Shown here: piece by piece, positions 53,397-62,427 of the stretch
Position numbering within the stretch: position 1 is the stretch's first letter
How the letters are laid out: each line of letters opens with the position of its first letter
DNA from: Psychrobacter arenosus
GTDB lineage: Bacteria > Pseudomonadota > Gammaproteobacteria > Pseudomonadales > Moraxellaceae
Assembly (NCBI RefSeq): GCF_904848165.1
Contig: NZ_LR884459.1
Span: 310,001-374,000 of the forward strand
Direction of reading: 5' to 3'
Length of the DNA: 64,000 nucleotides
Notes under the pieces: model-generated
The model's input: the letters and a program-made list of their open reading frames with translations, nothing else
Told to the model about the DNA's origin: nothing
The model's database searches: none
Translations under genes and position numbers: made by a program

Positions 53397-55748
53397 TTAG
53401 GCTGATTTTATAGCAATTGAAAGACCCACTTCGTTTGCCAACTCTGCAAAGCCAGGGAAGCTAGTATTCACAGTTTCTGTGCCTTCGATAGTGATGGTTT
53501 CAGTGGCGCGGAGACTGGCAACAGCAAAGCTCATAGCGATACGATGATCGTGGTGTGAAGTCACGCTACCGCCGCCAAAGATAGGCTCAAAGCTGTCGGT
53601 TTTACCGCGCCCTTCAATGATAATACCGTCTTCGGTCACAGTGCAGTCAATACCTAAAGTCTGTAGGCCATCCGCCATGACTGCGATACGGTCAGATTCT
53701 TTTACGCGCAGTTCTTTCGCACCAGTGAGGACCGTCTGACCTACCGCACAGCTCGCCGCGATGAACAATACTGGGAATTCATCAATCGCTAACGGCACTA
53801 AATGCTCAGGGATTTCAATACCGTGCAAAGTAGACGAGCGTAAAGTTACATCGGCTACCGGCTCACCGCCCACATGGGTCTCATTGCTTAAAGTAATATC
53901 CGCACCCATCAAACGTAGGATATCGATAATGCCGGTACGCGTTGGGTTCATGCCCACTTGCGTTAGGGTCAGCTCGCTGTCTTTGGCGATGGCGCCTGCC
54001 ACCATAAAGAAAGCCGCTGAAGAAATATCCGCCGGTACAGCGATATCCCCACCGGTGAGCTCACCGCCACCTTCGACACTGATACGATTGCCATCCACTG
54101 TTACCGGATAACCAAAGGCACTGAGCATACGCTCGGTATGGTCGCGGCTGATTTCCGGCTGTACAACCGTAGTGGTGCCTTCTGCCCAAAGTCCGGCGAG
54201 TAGTAAGCACGACTTCACCTGTGCTGACGCCACGGGCATATCATACTCTGTCCCTTTAAGCGGCGTGCCTGCTTTCGTACGACCAGTGATGCTTAACGGT
54301 GCAGTCCCTTTTTGACCTGTAGACTGAATTAACGCGCCCATATCTCGTAAAGGCGCAGCCACTCGTTCCATAGGGCGTTGTGATAGGCTGACATCCCCTG
54401 TGAGCACGCTATCAAACTCTTGCGCGGCTAAGATACCGGCGAGCAAACGCATACTGGTACCTGAGTTGCCCATATATAAAGGGGTCTTGCTGGGCTTAAG
54501 ACCGTGCATGCCCACGCCATGAATCACGACATTGCCATTGTCTGGGCCTTCAATCGTCACGCCCATGTCACGGAACGCTTGTAAGGTCGCTAGCGCATCC
54601 TCCCCTTCTAGAAAGCCCGTTACGCGAGTGGTGCCGGTCGCTAAACTGCCGAGCATGATGCTACGGTGCGAGATAGATTTGTCGCCTGGGATGCTGATAG
54701 TGCCTGAAACGCTGTGACTGGGAGTAATAATGTAAGACGCTGACATGGTATGGGTATCCGTATAAGGGGTGCTAGTTAACATGTGTCCAAAATGGCGACG
54801 GGCGGCTTGGGCACGGCCCAACAAGCCTAACATTGCCACAGAATCTTGCGTGACCATTAGCTCACGGAGCTGGGCCAGATAATCACTGTATTCATCGAGC
54901 GCGCTGACGATGGCTGACTGATTGGCTAAAAAGATATCGTGCCACATTTTTGGGTCGCTAGCCGCAATCCGGGTAAAGTCGCGAAAACCACCGGCAGCAT
55001 AGCGAAATATGTCCATATTATCATCGTGATCCGCCAACTGAGCGACCAGATTGAATGCCAACAGGTGCGGCAAATGACTGGTATGGGCCAAGACTTGATC
55101 GTGGTGCTCGGGCGTCATGGTAATCACAGCCGCCCCCACCGCTTGCCATAGCGAACTCAGTTTAGCAATCGCTGCCGAACTGGCGGTCTCTGGCGGACAA
55201 ACAATCACATTATGGTTGACGAATAAATCAGCGCGGCGGGCATAGTAGCCCGAATTTTCTGCCCCAGCAATAGGATGCGCAGGGACTAAACCGCTAGGGA
55301 TATTCGCGCCAAACACGGCTTTTGCGGCTTCAATGACCGTGACCTTCGTACTGCAGACATCACTAATTAAACAATCTGCGGCTAATGCGCTCGATTGCAT
55401 GGCTTGGTAAATGTCTGATAATACGGCTTTGACGGCTTTGACCGGTACGGCAATGAGGATTAAATCAGCACCTGCGACCACTTCAGCAAGCTGATTACTG
55501 CCCTCTGTTAGCAAACCTTCGCTAAGGGCCGCTTTAATGCTGGGCAGATGCTGATCTACTGCAGCTATTTGCGTACTTAGGTCATGGTCTTTAATGGCTT
55601 GCGCTAAACTGGCACCAATCAACCCTAGACCCACTACCACCACTTTGTTAAATAAAGGCGGTTGCTTGGTAATAGATTTAGTATTCAATGCAGTTTTAGA
55701 CCCTGTTTTTGACGAAAGGGTGCCGGATACCGGCGGTATTTGACTCAC
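53397..55748 (-). CDS. tyrA-aroA: Fused prephenate dehydrogenase and EPSP synthase (TyrA-AroA)
   Basis: A bifunctional protein of aromatic amino acid synthesis. About residues 30-300 form prephenate dehydrogenase, with the NAD motif VVVGLGLIGASLAQAI, LVPAHPIAGAENSGYYARRA and the substrate segment AAGGFRDFTRIAASDP. From about residue 335 EPSP synthase follows: GTISIPGDKSISHRSIMLGS, LYMGNSGTSMRLLAGILA and RVKESDRIAVMADGLQ. A linker of about 30 residues joins them. Such fusions are known in Acinetobacter, Pseudomonas and relatives. It is preceded by hisC and pheA on the same strand, an order known from pseudomonads. The AroA sequence is class I by its motifs. Confidence 0.95.
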   Translation of the reverse strand: MSQIPPVSGTLSSKTGSKTALNTKSITKQPPLFNKVVVVGLGLIGASLAQAIKDHDLSTQIAAVDQHLPSIKAALSEGLLTEGSNQLAEVVAGADLILIAVPVKAVKAVLSDIYQAMQSSALAADCLISDVCSTKVTVIEAAKAVFGANIPSGLVPAHPIAGAENSGYYARRADLFVNHNVIVCPPETASSAAIAKLSSLWQAVGAAVITMTPEHHDQVLAHTSHLPHLLAFNLVAQLADHDDNMDIFRYAAGGFRDFTRIAASDPKMWHDIFLANQSAIVSALDEYSDYLAQLRELMVTQDSVAMLGLLGRAQAARRHFGHMLTSTPYTDTHTMSASYIITPSHSVSGTISIPGDKSISHRSIMLGSLATGTTRVTGFLEGEDALATLQAFRDMGVTIEGPDNGNVVIHGVGMHGLKPSKTPLYMGNSGTSMRLLAGILAAQEFDSVLTGDVSLSQRPMERVAAPLRDMGALIQSTGQKGTAPLSITGRTKAGTPLKGTEYDMPVASAQVKSCLLLAGLWAEGTTTVVQPEISRDHTERMLSAFGYPVTVDGNRISVEGGGELTGGDIAVPADISSAAFFMVAGAIAKDSELTLTQVGMNPTRTGIIDILRLMGADITLSNETHVGGEPVADVTLRSSTLHGIEIPEHLVPLAIDEFPVLFIAASCAVGQTVLTGAKELRVKESDRIAVMADGLQTLGIDCTVTEDGIIIEGRGKTDSFEPIFGGGSVTSHHDHRIAMSFAVASLRATETITIEGTETVNTSFPGFAELANEVGLSIAIKSA

Positions 55749-55845
55749 AATGGCTCACTTAACTCAGCATTAGATAAATCGCACAGCAGAAAATAGTAGA
55801 GTATGATTTAGCAAAAAGCTATTAAACATGCTGCTAAATAGCGCG

Positions 55846-56949
55846 CTACGACTCCGAGAGAATAGAGCGCAGTGTATCAATGAGGCGTAGGTTGTCTTCA
55901 GGCAGCCCTACCGTGACCCGAAGCCAATTGTCCAAGCCGTAACCAGTCAATGGGCGCACGATAACCCCTTGCTCTAGCAGCGCTTGATAAACGGCTCTAG
56001 CGCCCTCTACTTCCACCATTAAGAAGTTGGCATGCGAGTTGATAAAGCCTAGCCCTAGCGCATCAAACTGTTGTTTGAGCCACTGCATCTGCTCAGCATT
56101 GCTAGCACGAGAGCGGTCAATAAAGTCTTGGTCTGTTAACGCGGTCTTGGCAGCAGCTTGTGCTAAACGACTCACATTGTAAGGTTGGCGAATACGATTA
56201 AGGACGGCAGCAACATCAGGATGGCTTAGCGAATAACCCACCCGCAGACCGGCTAGACCATAAGCCTTGGAGAAAGTGCGCACTAATACCAAACGCTCAA
56301 ATTCATCAAGCAGGGCTCGGTTGTTACTCTCAGGGCAATATTCGATATAGGCTTCGTCAATGACGACGAGGACATGCTCTGGCATCGCTTGCAAGAAGTC
56401 ACGCAGCTCTTCCGTAGTGAGTAGCGTGCCCGTAGGATTATTTGGATTGGCAATAAAGACCACTTTGACATTATTACATTCAAGGACAGCTTGGCGCATA
56501 GCGTCTAAATCATGACCATAACGCTTAGCTGGCACTTCAATCCCCGTAGCGCCTTGCATCTTGGTGACCATCGAATAGACCACAAACGCATATTGGCTAT
56601 AGACCACGGCATCATCGCTACTAATAAAAGCACGGGCAATCATATCCAACAAATCATTGGAGCCATTGCCCAAGGTAATCTGCGAGATATCCGTATCGTT
56701 AAAGTCTGCTAAGGCTTGCTTGAGATAATAGCCATTACCATCGGGGTAACGCGCTAATTGCCCTAGCTGCTCGGTAATTGCCAACGTGACTAAAGGAGAG
56801 CAGCCCATAGGGTTTTCATTACGAGCGAGTTTGACGCCATAATTAAAACCATATTCACGAGACAACTCTTCAATTGGCTTGCCAGTTTGGTAAGCTTGAA
56901 TCGATAAAATACTGTCATAAGCGGGAGGTAATGGCACGGTGTTCTCCAA
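55846..56949 (-). CDS. hisC: Histidinol-phosphate / aromatic aminotransferase
   Basis: A PLP-dependent class I/II aminotransferase. The N-terminal signature KLARNENPMGCSPL, the cofactor pocket LGNGSNDLLDMIARAFI, FIANPNNPTGTLL, VVIDEAYIEYC and the PLP Lys in VRTFSKAYGLAGLRVGYSL are all present. 367 residues is normal for HisC. Its place between pheA and tyrA-aroA suggests it also transaminates phenylpyruvate or 4-hydroxyphenylpyruvate, as known for HisC2 in related bacteria. The role in histidine synthesis is not decided here. Confidence 0.9.
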   Translation of the reverse strand: MENTVPLPPAYDSILSIQAYQTGKPIEELSREYGFNYGVKLARNENPMGCSPLVTLAITEQLGQLARYPDGNGYYLKQALADFNDTDISQITLGNGSNDLLDMIARAFISSDDAVVYSQYAFVVYSMVTKMQGATGIEVPAKRYGHDLDAMRQAVLECNNVKVVFIANPNNPTGTLLTTEELRDFLQAMPEHVLVVIDEAYIEYCPESNNRALLDEFERLVLVRTFSKAYGLAGLRVGYSLSHPDVAAVLNRIRQPYNVSRLAQAAAKTALTDQDFIDRSRASNAEQMQWLKQQFDALGLGFINSHANFLMVEVEGARAVYQALLEQGVIVRPLTGYGLDNWLRVTVGLPEDNLRLIDTLRSILSES

Positions 56950-57166
56950 GCAGAACGATAAAATAAAACTAGCAAAGTCGTACAGATATACAGCAATAGG
57001 GTAAAACGAAACTCAATGTTTGCAGCGCGAAGCTAACAAATCATGCCCAACTAATTGATTAATAGACTGGTTAATCAGTGGGTTGAAATAATACTGAATC
57101 AACCAATTAACCACACCCATCTAGCGCCTTATATTAAGACTTTCAATATAAGACTTAGACAACCTA

Positions 57167-58393
57167 CTATAGCACTGCTTTAGGATAAGAGCCTAAGATA
57201 CGCACATCTTTTACTAGCGGGCGAATATCAGCAATCGCTGCGCTAACATTAGGGTCATTAATATGACCATTCATATCAATAAAGAAGACGTAAGCCCATT
57301 TGTTGGGACGCTCAGGACGGGTCTCGATACTGGTCATAGAGACGCCATGCGCCGATAACGGTTTTAAGATTTCGATTAACGCCCCGGCTCTATCATGGGC
57401 GGAGACGACGATAGAAGTCTTATCTTGGCCTGAAGGTGGAATGGCTTCGTGACCAATGATTAAAAAGCGCGTGGTGTTGCTAGGATTGTCTTCGATGTTT
57501 TCATACAGCTTATGCAAGTCGTACTCTGCTGCAGCAACATCACCAGCGATAGCGGCTGAATGCCACTCGTTCTTCAAGCGACGTGCCGCTTCCCCATTAC
57601 TCGATACGGCTACCCGCTCAACGTTCGGGAAATTCACATCGAGCCAATGACGGCACTGAGCTAACGACTGTTGATGCGAATAGATACGGCTTAAGCTATC
57701 GACCTTAGTATGCTCAGCGACTAAGAAGTTTTGATGGATAGGCAGCTCGACCTCACCAATGATATTTAGCGATGACGATAAGAAGCCATCTAAGGTGTGG
57801 TTGACCACGCCTTCTGAAGAGTTTTCAACCGGCACCACACCATACATAGCTGTGCCCGCTTCCACTTCACGGAAAACGTCCGTAATGGTCGTCAACGGCA
57901 CAGTATCAGCGGCTTTGCCAAAGTGCTTTAAGGCTGCAGCATGGGTAAAAGTACCTAAGGGACCTAAAAAAGCAATACGTTGCGGTGCCTCTAAAGACAA
58001 ACAGACTGACATGATTTCGCGGAATAAACGTGCCATCTTTTCATCGCTGATAGGACCAGCATTACGTGCCATAACGGCTTTAAGGACTTGGGCTTCACGT
58101 TCAGGGCGATAGAAAATAGGATGCGCCTTATCGTCACCGCCCGCACTAGCATGGGTCTTTTTGACCACCGCTACTTGCTGCGCTAACTTGGCACGCTCAT
58201 TGATTAAATTGTGAATTTCACAGTCTACTGAGTCGATTTTTTGGCGAATAATATTTAAAAATTCTTGATCACTATTGACGGCTGCTGGGCTATTATTCTC
58301 TACCGCATTATCTGCATTGTTATTGGTATTGGTATTATCCGCGCTCATTGCTTGCTTAGTGGTTTCAGACTGCTCTGAAGACTGGTTACTCAT
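57167..58393 (-). CDS. pheA: Chorismate mutase / prephenate dehydratase
   Basis: A bifunctional enzyme for phenylalanine synthesis. After about 45 Asn/Asp/Ser-rich residues comes an AroQ-type chorismate mutase (FLNIIRQKIDSVDCEIHNLI, NERAKLAQQVAVVKK). Prephenate dehydratase follows, with IAFLGPLGTFTHAAALKHFG and the catalytic T-R-F in NTTRFLIIG, then an ACT domain (TSIVVSAHDRAGALIEIL, TSIETRPERPNKWAYVFFID) for feedback control by phenylalanine. The N-terminal extension is not present in E. coli. No leader-peptide attenuator was recognised upstream. Confidence 0.93.
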   Translation of the reverse strand: MSNQSSEQSETTKQAMSADNTNTNNNADNAVENNSPAAVNSDQEFLNIIRQKIDSVDCEIHNLINERAKLAQQVAVVKKTHASAGGDDKAHPIFYRPEREAQVLKAVMARNAGPISDEKMARLFREIMSVCLSLEAPQRIAFLGPLGTFTHAAALKHFGKAADTVPLTTITDVFREVEAGTAMYGVVPVENSSEGVVNHTLDGFLSSSLNIIGEVELPIHQNFLVAEHTKVDSLSRIYSHQQSLAQCRHWLDVNFPNVERVAVSSNGEAARRLKNEWHSAAIAGDVAAAEYDLHKLYENIEDNPSNTTRFLIIGHEAIPPSGQDKTSIVVSAHDRAGALIEILKPLSAHGVSMTSIETRPERPNKWAYVFFIDMNGHINDPNVSAAIADIRPLVKDVRILGSYPKAVL

Positions 58394-58769
58394 TCCGCCC
58401 TTTCCTTATTGATGCATTACTGCTGTGATTTAACAGTAGTGGTCTATTTGCCCTTACTATACCAAAAACCTTGCGATGTTCCCACGTCAAAAACTATTTT
58501 TTAATGGTCCATGGTCTAGATGAGCAAAACTATTGTCTTAATTACTAAGTAATTAGCTATATTGCTCATCATTCTGCAATATTGTCCACTTATGCTAGGC
58601 TTTGTTCGCAGTCGCCCGTCGTGACTTATAGTCTGATACTATAATCGGTGTTACCATAAGGGTATTGGCGAACCACCATAAGTTGAGTGCTGCTCATCCA
58701 GATAATGACCCCTAGGCGCTATTATTGCGCCCTCAATACGCACTTCGTGGTTAGCTATCGACTATAACA

Positions 58770-58783
58770 TTGATTGAAATCAA
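58770..58783. promoter_or_regulatory. Perfect FNR/ANR-type box upstream of transaldolase
   Basis: TTGAT-TGAA-ATCAA matches the FNR consensus TTGAT-N4-ATCAA at every fixed position. It ends about 48 bases before the transaldolase start. It lies in the pheA-tal divergent region (58394-58831), which otherwise shows only A/T-rich promoter-like sequence. Confidence 0.55.
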
Positions 58784-58831
58784 ATAATTACCCGCAACCC
58801 TTTTAATAAAGCCAGTAGAACAGGACACCTT

Positions 58832-59767
58832 ATGAACGCGCTTGAACAACTCCGTACCATGACCACCATTGTTGCTGATACTGGCGACTTACTTGCCATT
58901 GAGCGCTTAGCCCCTGTCGATGCCACGACCAACCCGAGCTTGATCACTAAAGCCCTTACCCATCCTGATAAGCAAGCCTTGCTGTCAGATAGCCTTAACC
59001 AGTTTCATGGCGATATCGATTCGGTTATTGATTCGCTAACGGTAGAGATTGGTTGCGATATCCTTAAATTAATCGAAGGCCGCGTATCTACCGAAGTGGA
59101 TGCTAGATTGTCTTATGATACCGACGCTACGATTAGCAAAGCCCTAGAGTTTATGGAAGCCTACGACAAGGCTGGTATTAACAGCGAGCGCGTACTGATT
59201 AAGATGGCGGCGACTTGGCAAGGTATTAAAGCGGCAGAGGTGTTAGAAAAGCAAAACATTCATTGCAACCTTACCCTACTCTTTGGTCAGCACCAAGCCG
59301 TGGCCTGTGCCGATGCTGGCGTGACGCTCATTTCCCCTTTCGTGGGCCGTATTTTAGACTGGCAAAAACGCCAGCAGAACCGTCAAATCGTCCCCGTTGA
59401 AGACGATATGGGCGTTGAGTCTGTCCGCTTAATTTACCAATACTTTAAGCAGCATAACTATAATACCCAAGTGATGGGCGCAAGTTTCCGCAGTCCTGAA
59501 CAAGTCTTAGCTCTAGCTGGCTGTGATTTACTCACCATCTCACCCGATATCCTAGACAGCTTGGCGAATATGAACATTAAGGTTGAGCGTCAGTTATCAC
59601 CAGATATGGCGGTCAAAGCTATGGATAAAGTCACGTTAGATCAAGCCGCCTTTGACGCCTCCTATCAAGAAGATAAAGTGACGCAAAATTTATTGCCTAA
59701 AGGTATCGATGGTTTTATCGCAGCTAGAGACGAATTGGCCGCGACTCTAGAAGCTATGAAAAGATAG
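58832..59767 (+). CDS. tal: Transaldolase
   Basis: A pentose phosphate enzyme. The family opening DTGDLLAIERLAPVDATTNP is followed by the Schiff-base Lys in ERVLIKMAATWQGIKAAEVL, NLTLLFGQHQAVACADAGVT and SPFVGRILDWQKR. 311 residues matches E. coli TalB. It is transcribed alone from the region divergent to pheA and ends at a strong terminator. It could supply erythrose 4-phosphate for the aromatic pathway encoded next door, a sensible but unproven link. Confidence 0.95.
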   Translation: MNALEQLRTMTTIVADTGDLLAIERLAPVDATTNPSLITKALTHPDKQALLSDSLNQFHGDIDSVIDSLTVEIGCDILKLIEGRVSTEVDARLSYDTDATISKALEFMEAYDKAGINSERVLIKMAATWQGIKAAEVLEKQNIHCNLTLLFGQHQAVACADAGVTLISPFVGRILDWQKRQQNRQIVPVEDDMGVESVRLIYQYFKQHNYNTQVMGASFRSPEQVLALAGCDLLTISPDILDSLANMNIKVERQLSPDMAVKAMDKVTLDQAAFDASYQEDKVTQNLLPKGIDGFIAARDELAATLEAMKR

Positions 59768-59794
59768 TTTAAGAATAGAAATTACGACCATAAA

Positions 59795-59826
59795 AAAACC
59801 CTGCTAACTATTAGCAGGGTTTTTAT
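59795..59826. terminator. Terminator between tal and apt
   Basis: AACCCTGCTAA and TTAGCAGGGTT form an 11-bp stem with a 3-base loop, flanked by A and T runs. It should stop tal and probably apt from the other side. Confidence 0.88.
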
Positions 59827-59860
59827 TTACCAGTATTACGGTATAAGCGATAAGCAATTG

Positions 59861-59888
59861 GCTCTAGGCTCTAGGCTCTAGGCTCTAA
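59861..59888. repeat. Four tandem copies of the 7-mer GGCTCTA
   Basis: Four perfect head-to-tail copies (59861-59888) lie between the terminator and the apt stop codon. A fifth, imperfect copy does not follow clearly. It is a possible variable-number tandem repeat without coding effect. Confidence 0.9.
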
Positions 59889-59901
59889 GCATAACCCCTA
59901 A

Positions 59902-60468
59902 TTAAGCCGTTAGTACCGTATATACCGGTGTTGGGAAGCTGCCATGCAAATCTACTAAATCTAACAATACCAACGCACCAGCTACTTTATGGTCTGCCAA
60001 ACAGCACAGCTCATAAGCGGTGCTTAAAGTACCGCCCGTGGCTAAGATATCGTCAACCAACAACACTTTTGCAGGCGGCAGGTTATCTTGCATCTCTAAA
60101 GTATCGTTGCCGTATTCCAACGCATAAGATTTATTAGCGACTGGTGGCGGTAATTTACCTGGTTTTCTTAGTAGAATGATGCCCTTATCCAACCGAGCAG
60201 CCAATAAACTAGCAAAGACAAAGCCACGGGCTTCGACTGCCGCTAAACAATCGATCTCATCGAGCAGGCCGTCAGGCAGGGCAGCAATGAGCGCATCAAT
60301 GACGGGCGTGATATGGGTGCGCAGCAACGGCGTGATGTCATAAAAATCGATACCTGGCTTAGGAAAGTCTGGCACAGTACGAATGACTTGCCAAAACTCG
60401 TGATCTAAATTCTTCTCACGGGGCAGGTAGTGGTTGGTGTCGGTAGGCGCTGAATCGATAGCAGTCAT
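59902..60468 (-). CDS. apt: Adenine phosphoribosyltransferase
   Basis: A purine salvage enzyme making AMP from adenine and PRPP. Family motifs are FPKPGIDFYDITPLL, AVEARGFVFASLLAARL and the PRPP-binding VLLVDDILATGGTLSTAYEL. 188 residues is normal. A leader of about 430 bases (60469-60896) separates it from the divergent rubredoxin gene; nothing else is seen there. Confidence 0.95.
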   Translation of the reverse strand: MTAIDSAPTDTNHYLPREKNLDHEFWQVIRTVPDFPKPGIDFYDITPLLRTHITPVIDALIAALPDGLLDEIDCLAAVEARGFVFASLLAARLDKGIILLRKPGKLPPPVANKSYALEYGNDTLEMQDNLPPAKVLLVDDILATGGTLSTAYELCCLADHKVAGALVLLDLVDLHGSFPTPVYTVLTA

Positions 60469-60896
60469 ATATCCTCTTTATCTGGACGTTTGGTCATGTG
60501 AAGACCCCACTCATTACGTGGCATCCTTAATTCAGAGCGCATATTAGCATAGCTTGGCGCTAATTCCATGCGCTTAGCGTAATTATTAATTCCCCAACAG
60601 CCTTTATTTAGCCTTGTAAATTCATCAAATTATTGGATATTTATCTCAAGCTATGGCCGCTCTGTGCTACTGACTATAGCCGGATAGAAATGACTGAGAT
60701 AACTATAGAATAAGCCTGTCCATGCGTTTACAAGCGTGCACGGTATGATAGAATACGCCGACTTTAATAATGAGTCATGAGCCCCTATATAGAGAGCAGT
60801 GTTAGCCGTTGCAACCTTAACTGCTGCAGACGGTGATTTATCTGTTAGCTCCCCATTAAAGTTTTGATTCAATTAAGCTATTCAATAGGAAACCGT

Positions 60897-61061
60897 ATGA
60901 AGCGTTATGAATGTATAGTCTGTGGATGGATTTATGATGAAGCGCTAGGCTGCCCTGAAGAAGGCATTGCCCCCGGGACTAAGTGGGAAGATATCCCCGA
61001 TGACTGGACTTGCCCAGAGTGTGGTGTGGGTAAGCTAGACTTTGAGATGCTAGAGATGTAA
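60897..61061 (+). CDS. rubA: Rubredoxin, 54 aa
   Basis: A small iron electron carrier. Four Cys ligands are at residues 6, 9, 39 and 42 in [15 protein letters not shown] and [11 protein letters not shown], giving the C-x-x-C pairs of one-iron rubredoxins. The ATG at 60897 has AGGA upstream; earlier in-frame starts are ignored as they extend the protein beyond the family. In related bacteria rubredoxin serves alkane hydroxylase with a rubredoxin reductase, but neither alkB nor the reductase is in view. It is followed by the hydrolase gene after 33 bases, probably one transcript. Confidence 0.95.
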   Translation: MKRYECIVCGWIYDEALGCPEEGIAPGTKWEDIPDDWTCPECGVGKLDFEMLEM

Positions 61062-61094
61062 GCCTCATTTTACCTTTATTGACTGTGACCTGCT

Positions 61095-62195
61095 ATGACT
61101 TATGTAAGCTCTACCAACGCTGCCGCAACCGGCAAGGTGCCGACTATGGCTACCCTCGCCGATACTGATACTGATGTTAATACAGACGCTCAAGCCAAAC
61201 ATGCACCCGGCAACTTGCCTGATAGCCGTTGGCAGATTTTCGGTGAGCATGACTGGCAGCCGTCAAATATCACTGAGGGTATGTATCAGACTATGGTCGA
61301 TATTGGTGATGGTATTGAGCTTTGCGTAGAAGGTGGCGGCAACCCTGAGCACCCGGTAATCGTCATGATTATGGGTTTGGGCTCACAGTTGATGTTTTGG
61401 CCGGACTCGCTGCTAGAGCGCTTGATAGGAGCCGGCTATTTTGTCATTCGTTTCGATAATAGAGACATTGGTTTATCCTCTAAAATCAGCAATCCTGAAA
61501 CTTTAAATATCAATCGTATCAAGATGATGGCACGTATGCAGGCGGGATTGTCTAATGCCGAGCAACCGGTGGCCTATACGCTGCACGAAATGGCAGACGA
61601 TACAGTCAAATTGATTGAAGCTTTTAAGCTCGATCAACGCGAGCAGCCTCCGCACCTGTTTGGTGCCTCTATGGGCGGTATTATCGGTCAGTTGGTGGCA
61701 GCCACTCGCCCTGAATTGGTCAGCAAACTGATATTGTTATTTACCACCAATAACCGCGCTTTTTTAGTGCCGCCAAAACCTCGACAACTCAGTACTTTGA
61801 TCAAACGTCCTGCTGGTCAAGCACGGCAAGATATCATTAAGCACAGCATGTGGTTTATTAAGACCATTGGCTCGCCAGGCTTTGTCGATGACGCTATGGT
61901 GGCAGATAAATCTGAGCTGCACTTCGAACGGGGCTATTATCCTCTAGGGTCGATTCAACAGTTAAGCGCCATTTTAGCGACCGGTAGCATTCGTCCCTTT
62001 AGCCGCCGTATTCAAGCCCCTACTCTGGTCCTACATGGTAGCGCTGATGGCCTAGTGCCACCCGCTCATGGCAAAGATGTAGCCAAGTCTATCCCTAATG
62101 CAAAATTCGTCCTTATTGACGGCATGGGACACGATTTAGCCGATTACTATCAGCCCTTTTTAGTCAGTCAAATTCGTCAGCATTTAGACGCTTAG
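61095..62195 (+). CDS. Alpha/beta hydrolase, 366 aa
   Basis: A serine hydrolase. After about 60 polar residues comes the core: VIVMIMGLGSQLMFWPDSLL, VIRFDNRDIGLSSKI, the nucleophile elbow LFGASMGGIIGQLVAATRPE, an acid in VLHGSADGLVPPAHG and the histidine in IDGMGHDLADYYQPF. It resembles the epoxide hydrolase/esterase group often annotated as TesA- or aclacinomycin-esterase-like. The substrate is unknown. It lies 33 bases after rubredoxin. The polar N-terminus has no signal sequence, and a later ATG cannot be excluded as the true start. Confidence 0.8.
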   Translation: MTYVSSTNAAATGKVPTMATLADTDTDVNTDAQAKHAPGNLPDSRWQIFGEHDWQPSNITEGMYQTMVDIGDGIELCVEGGGNPEHPVIVMIMGLGSQLMFWPDSLLERLIGAGYFVIRFDNRDIGLSSKISNPETLNINRIKMMARMQAGLSNAEQPVAYTLHEMADDTVKLIEAFKLDQREQPPHLFGASMGGIIGQLVAATRPELVSKLILLFTTNNRAFLVPPKPRQLSTLIKRPAGQARQDIIKHSMWFIKTIGSPGFVDDAMVADKSELHFERGYYPLGSIQQLSAILATGSIRPFSRRIQAPTLVLHGSADGLVPPAHGKDVAKSIPNAKFVLIDGMGHDLADYYQPFLVSQIRQHLDA

Positions 62196-62356
62196 GGCAA
62201 GAGTGATAGTGTTGATAGATGCAGTGCTGATAGCAGCGACAACACTAATATTAATTTAGGGTTACAGTAGCTATTAGCTTAAAGTTAAAAGGTCACTAAT
62301 AGGCTAGCTGGTAGATAAACAGATAACTTAATGAATAGAAAAATTAATGAATAGAA

Positions 62357-62390
62357 AAAGGGCACTGGGAGTATTTCCTAAGTGCCCTTC
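62357..62390 (-). terminator. Terminator of the WG-repeat gene
   Basis: AGGGCACT (62359-62366) pairs with AGTGCCCT (62381-62388); on the minus strand a T-run follows. It lies about 40 bases after the stop codon at 62428. Confidence 0.75.
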
Positions 62391-62427
62391 AACTTGTTGG
62401 TTCTCGCAAAAATTGCCCGTTTCAGCA

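Noticed and set aside
60651..60872. A 73-codon minus-strand ORF between apt and rubredoxin
   Set aside because: No ribosome-binding site and no recognisable features; it overlaps the region needed for the rubredoxin promoter.
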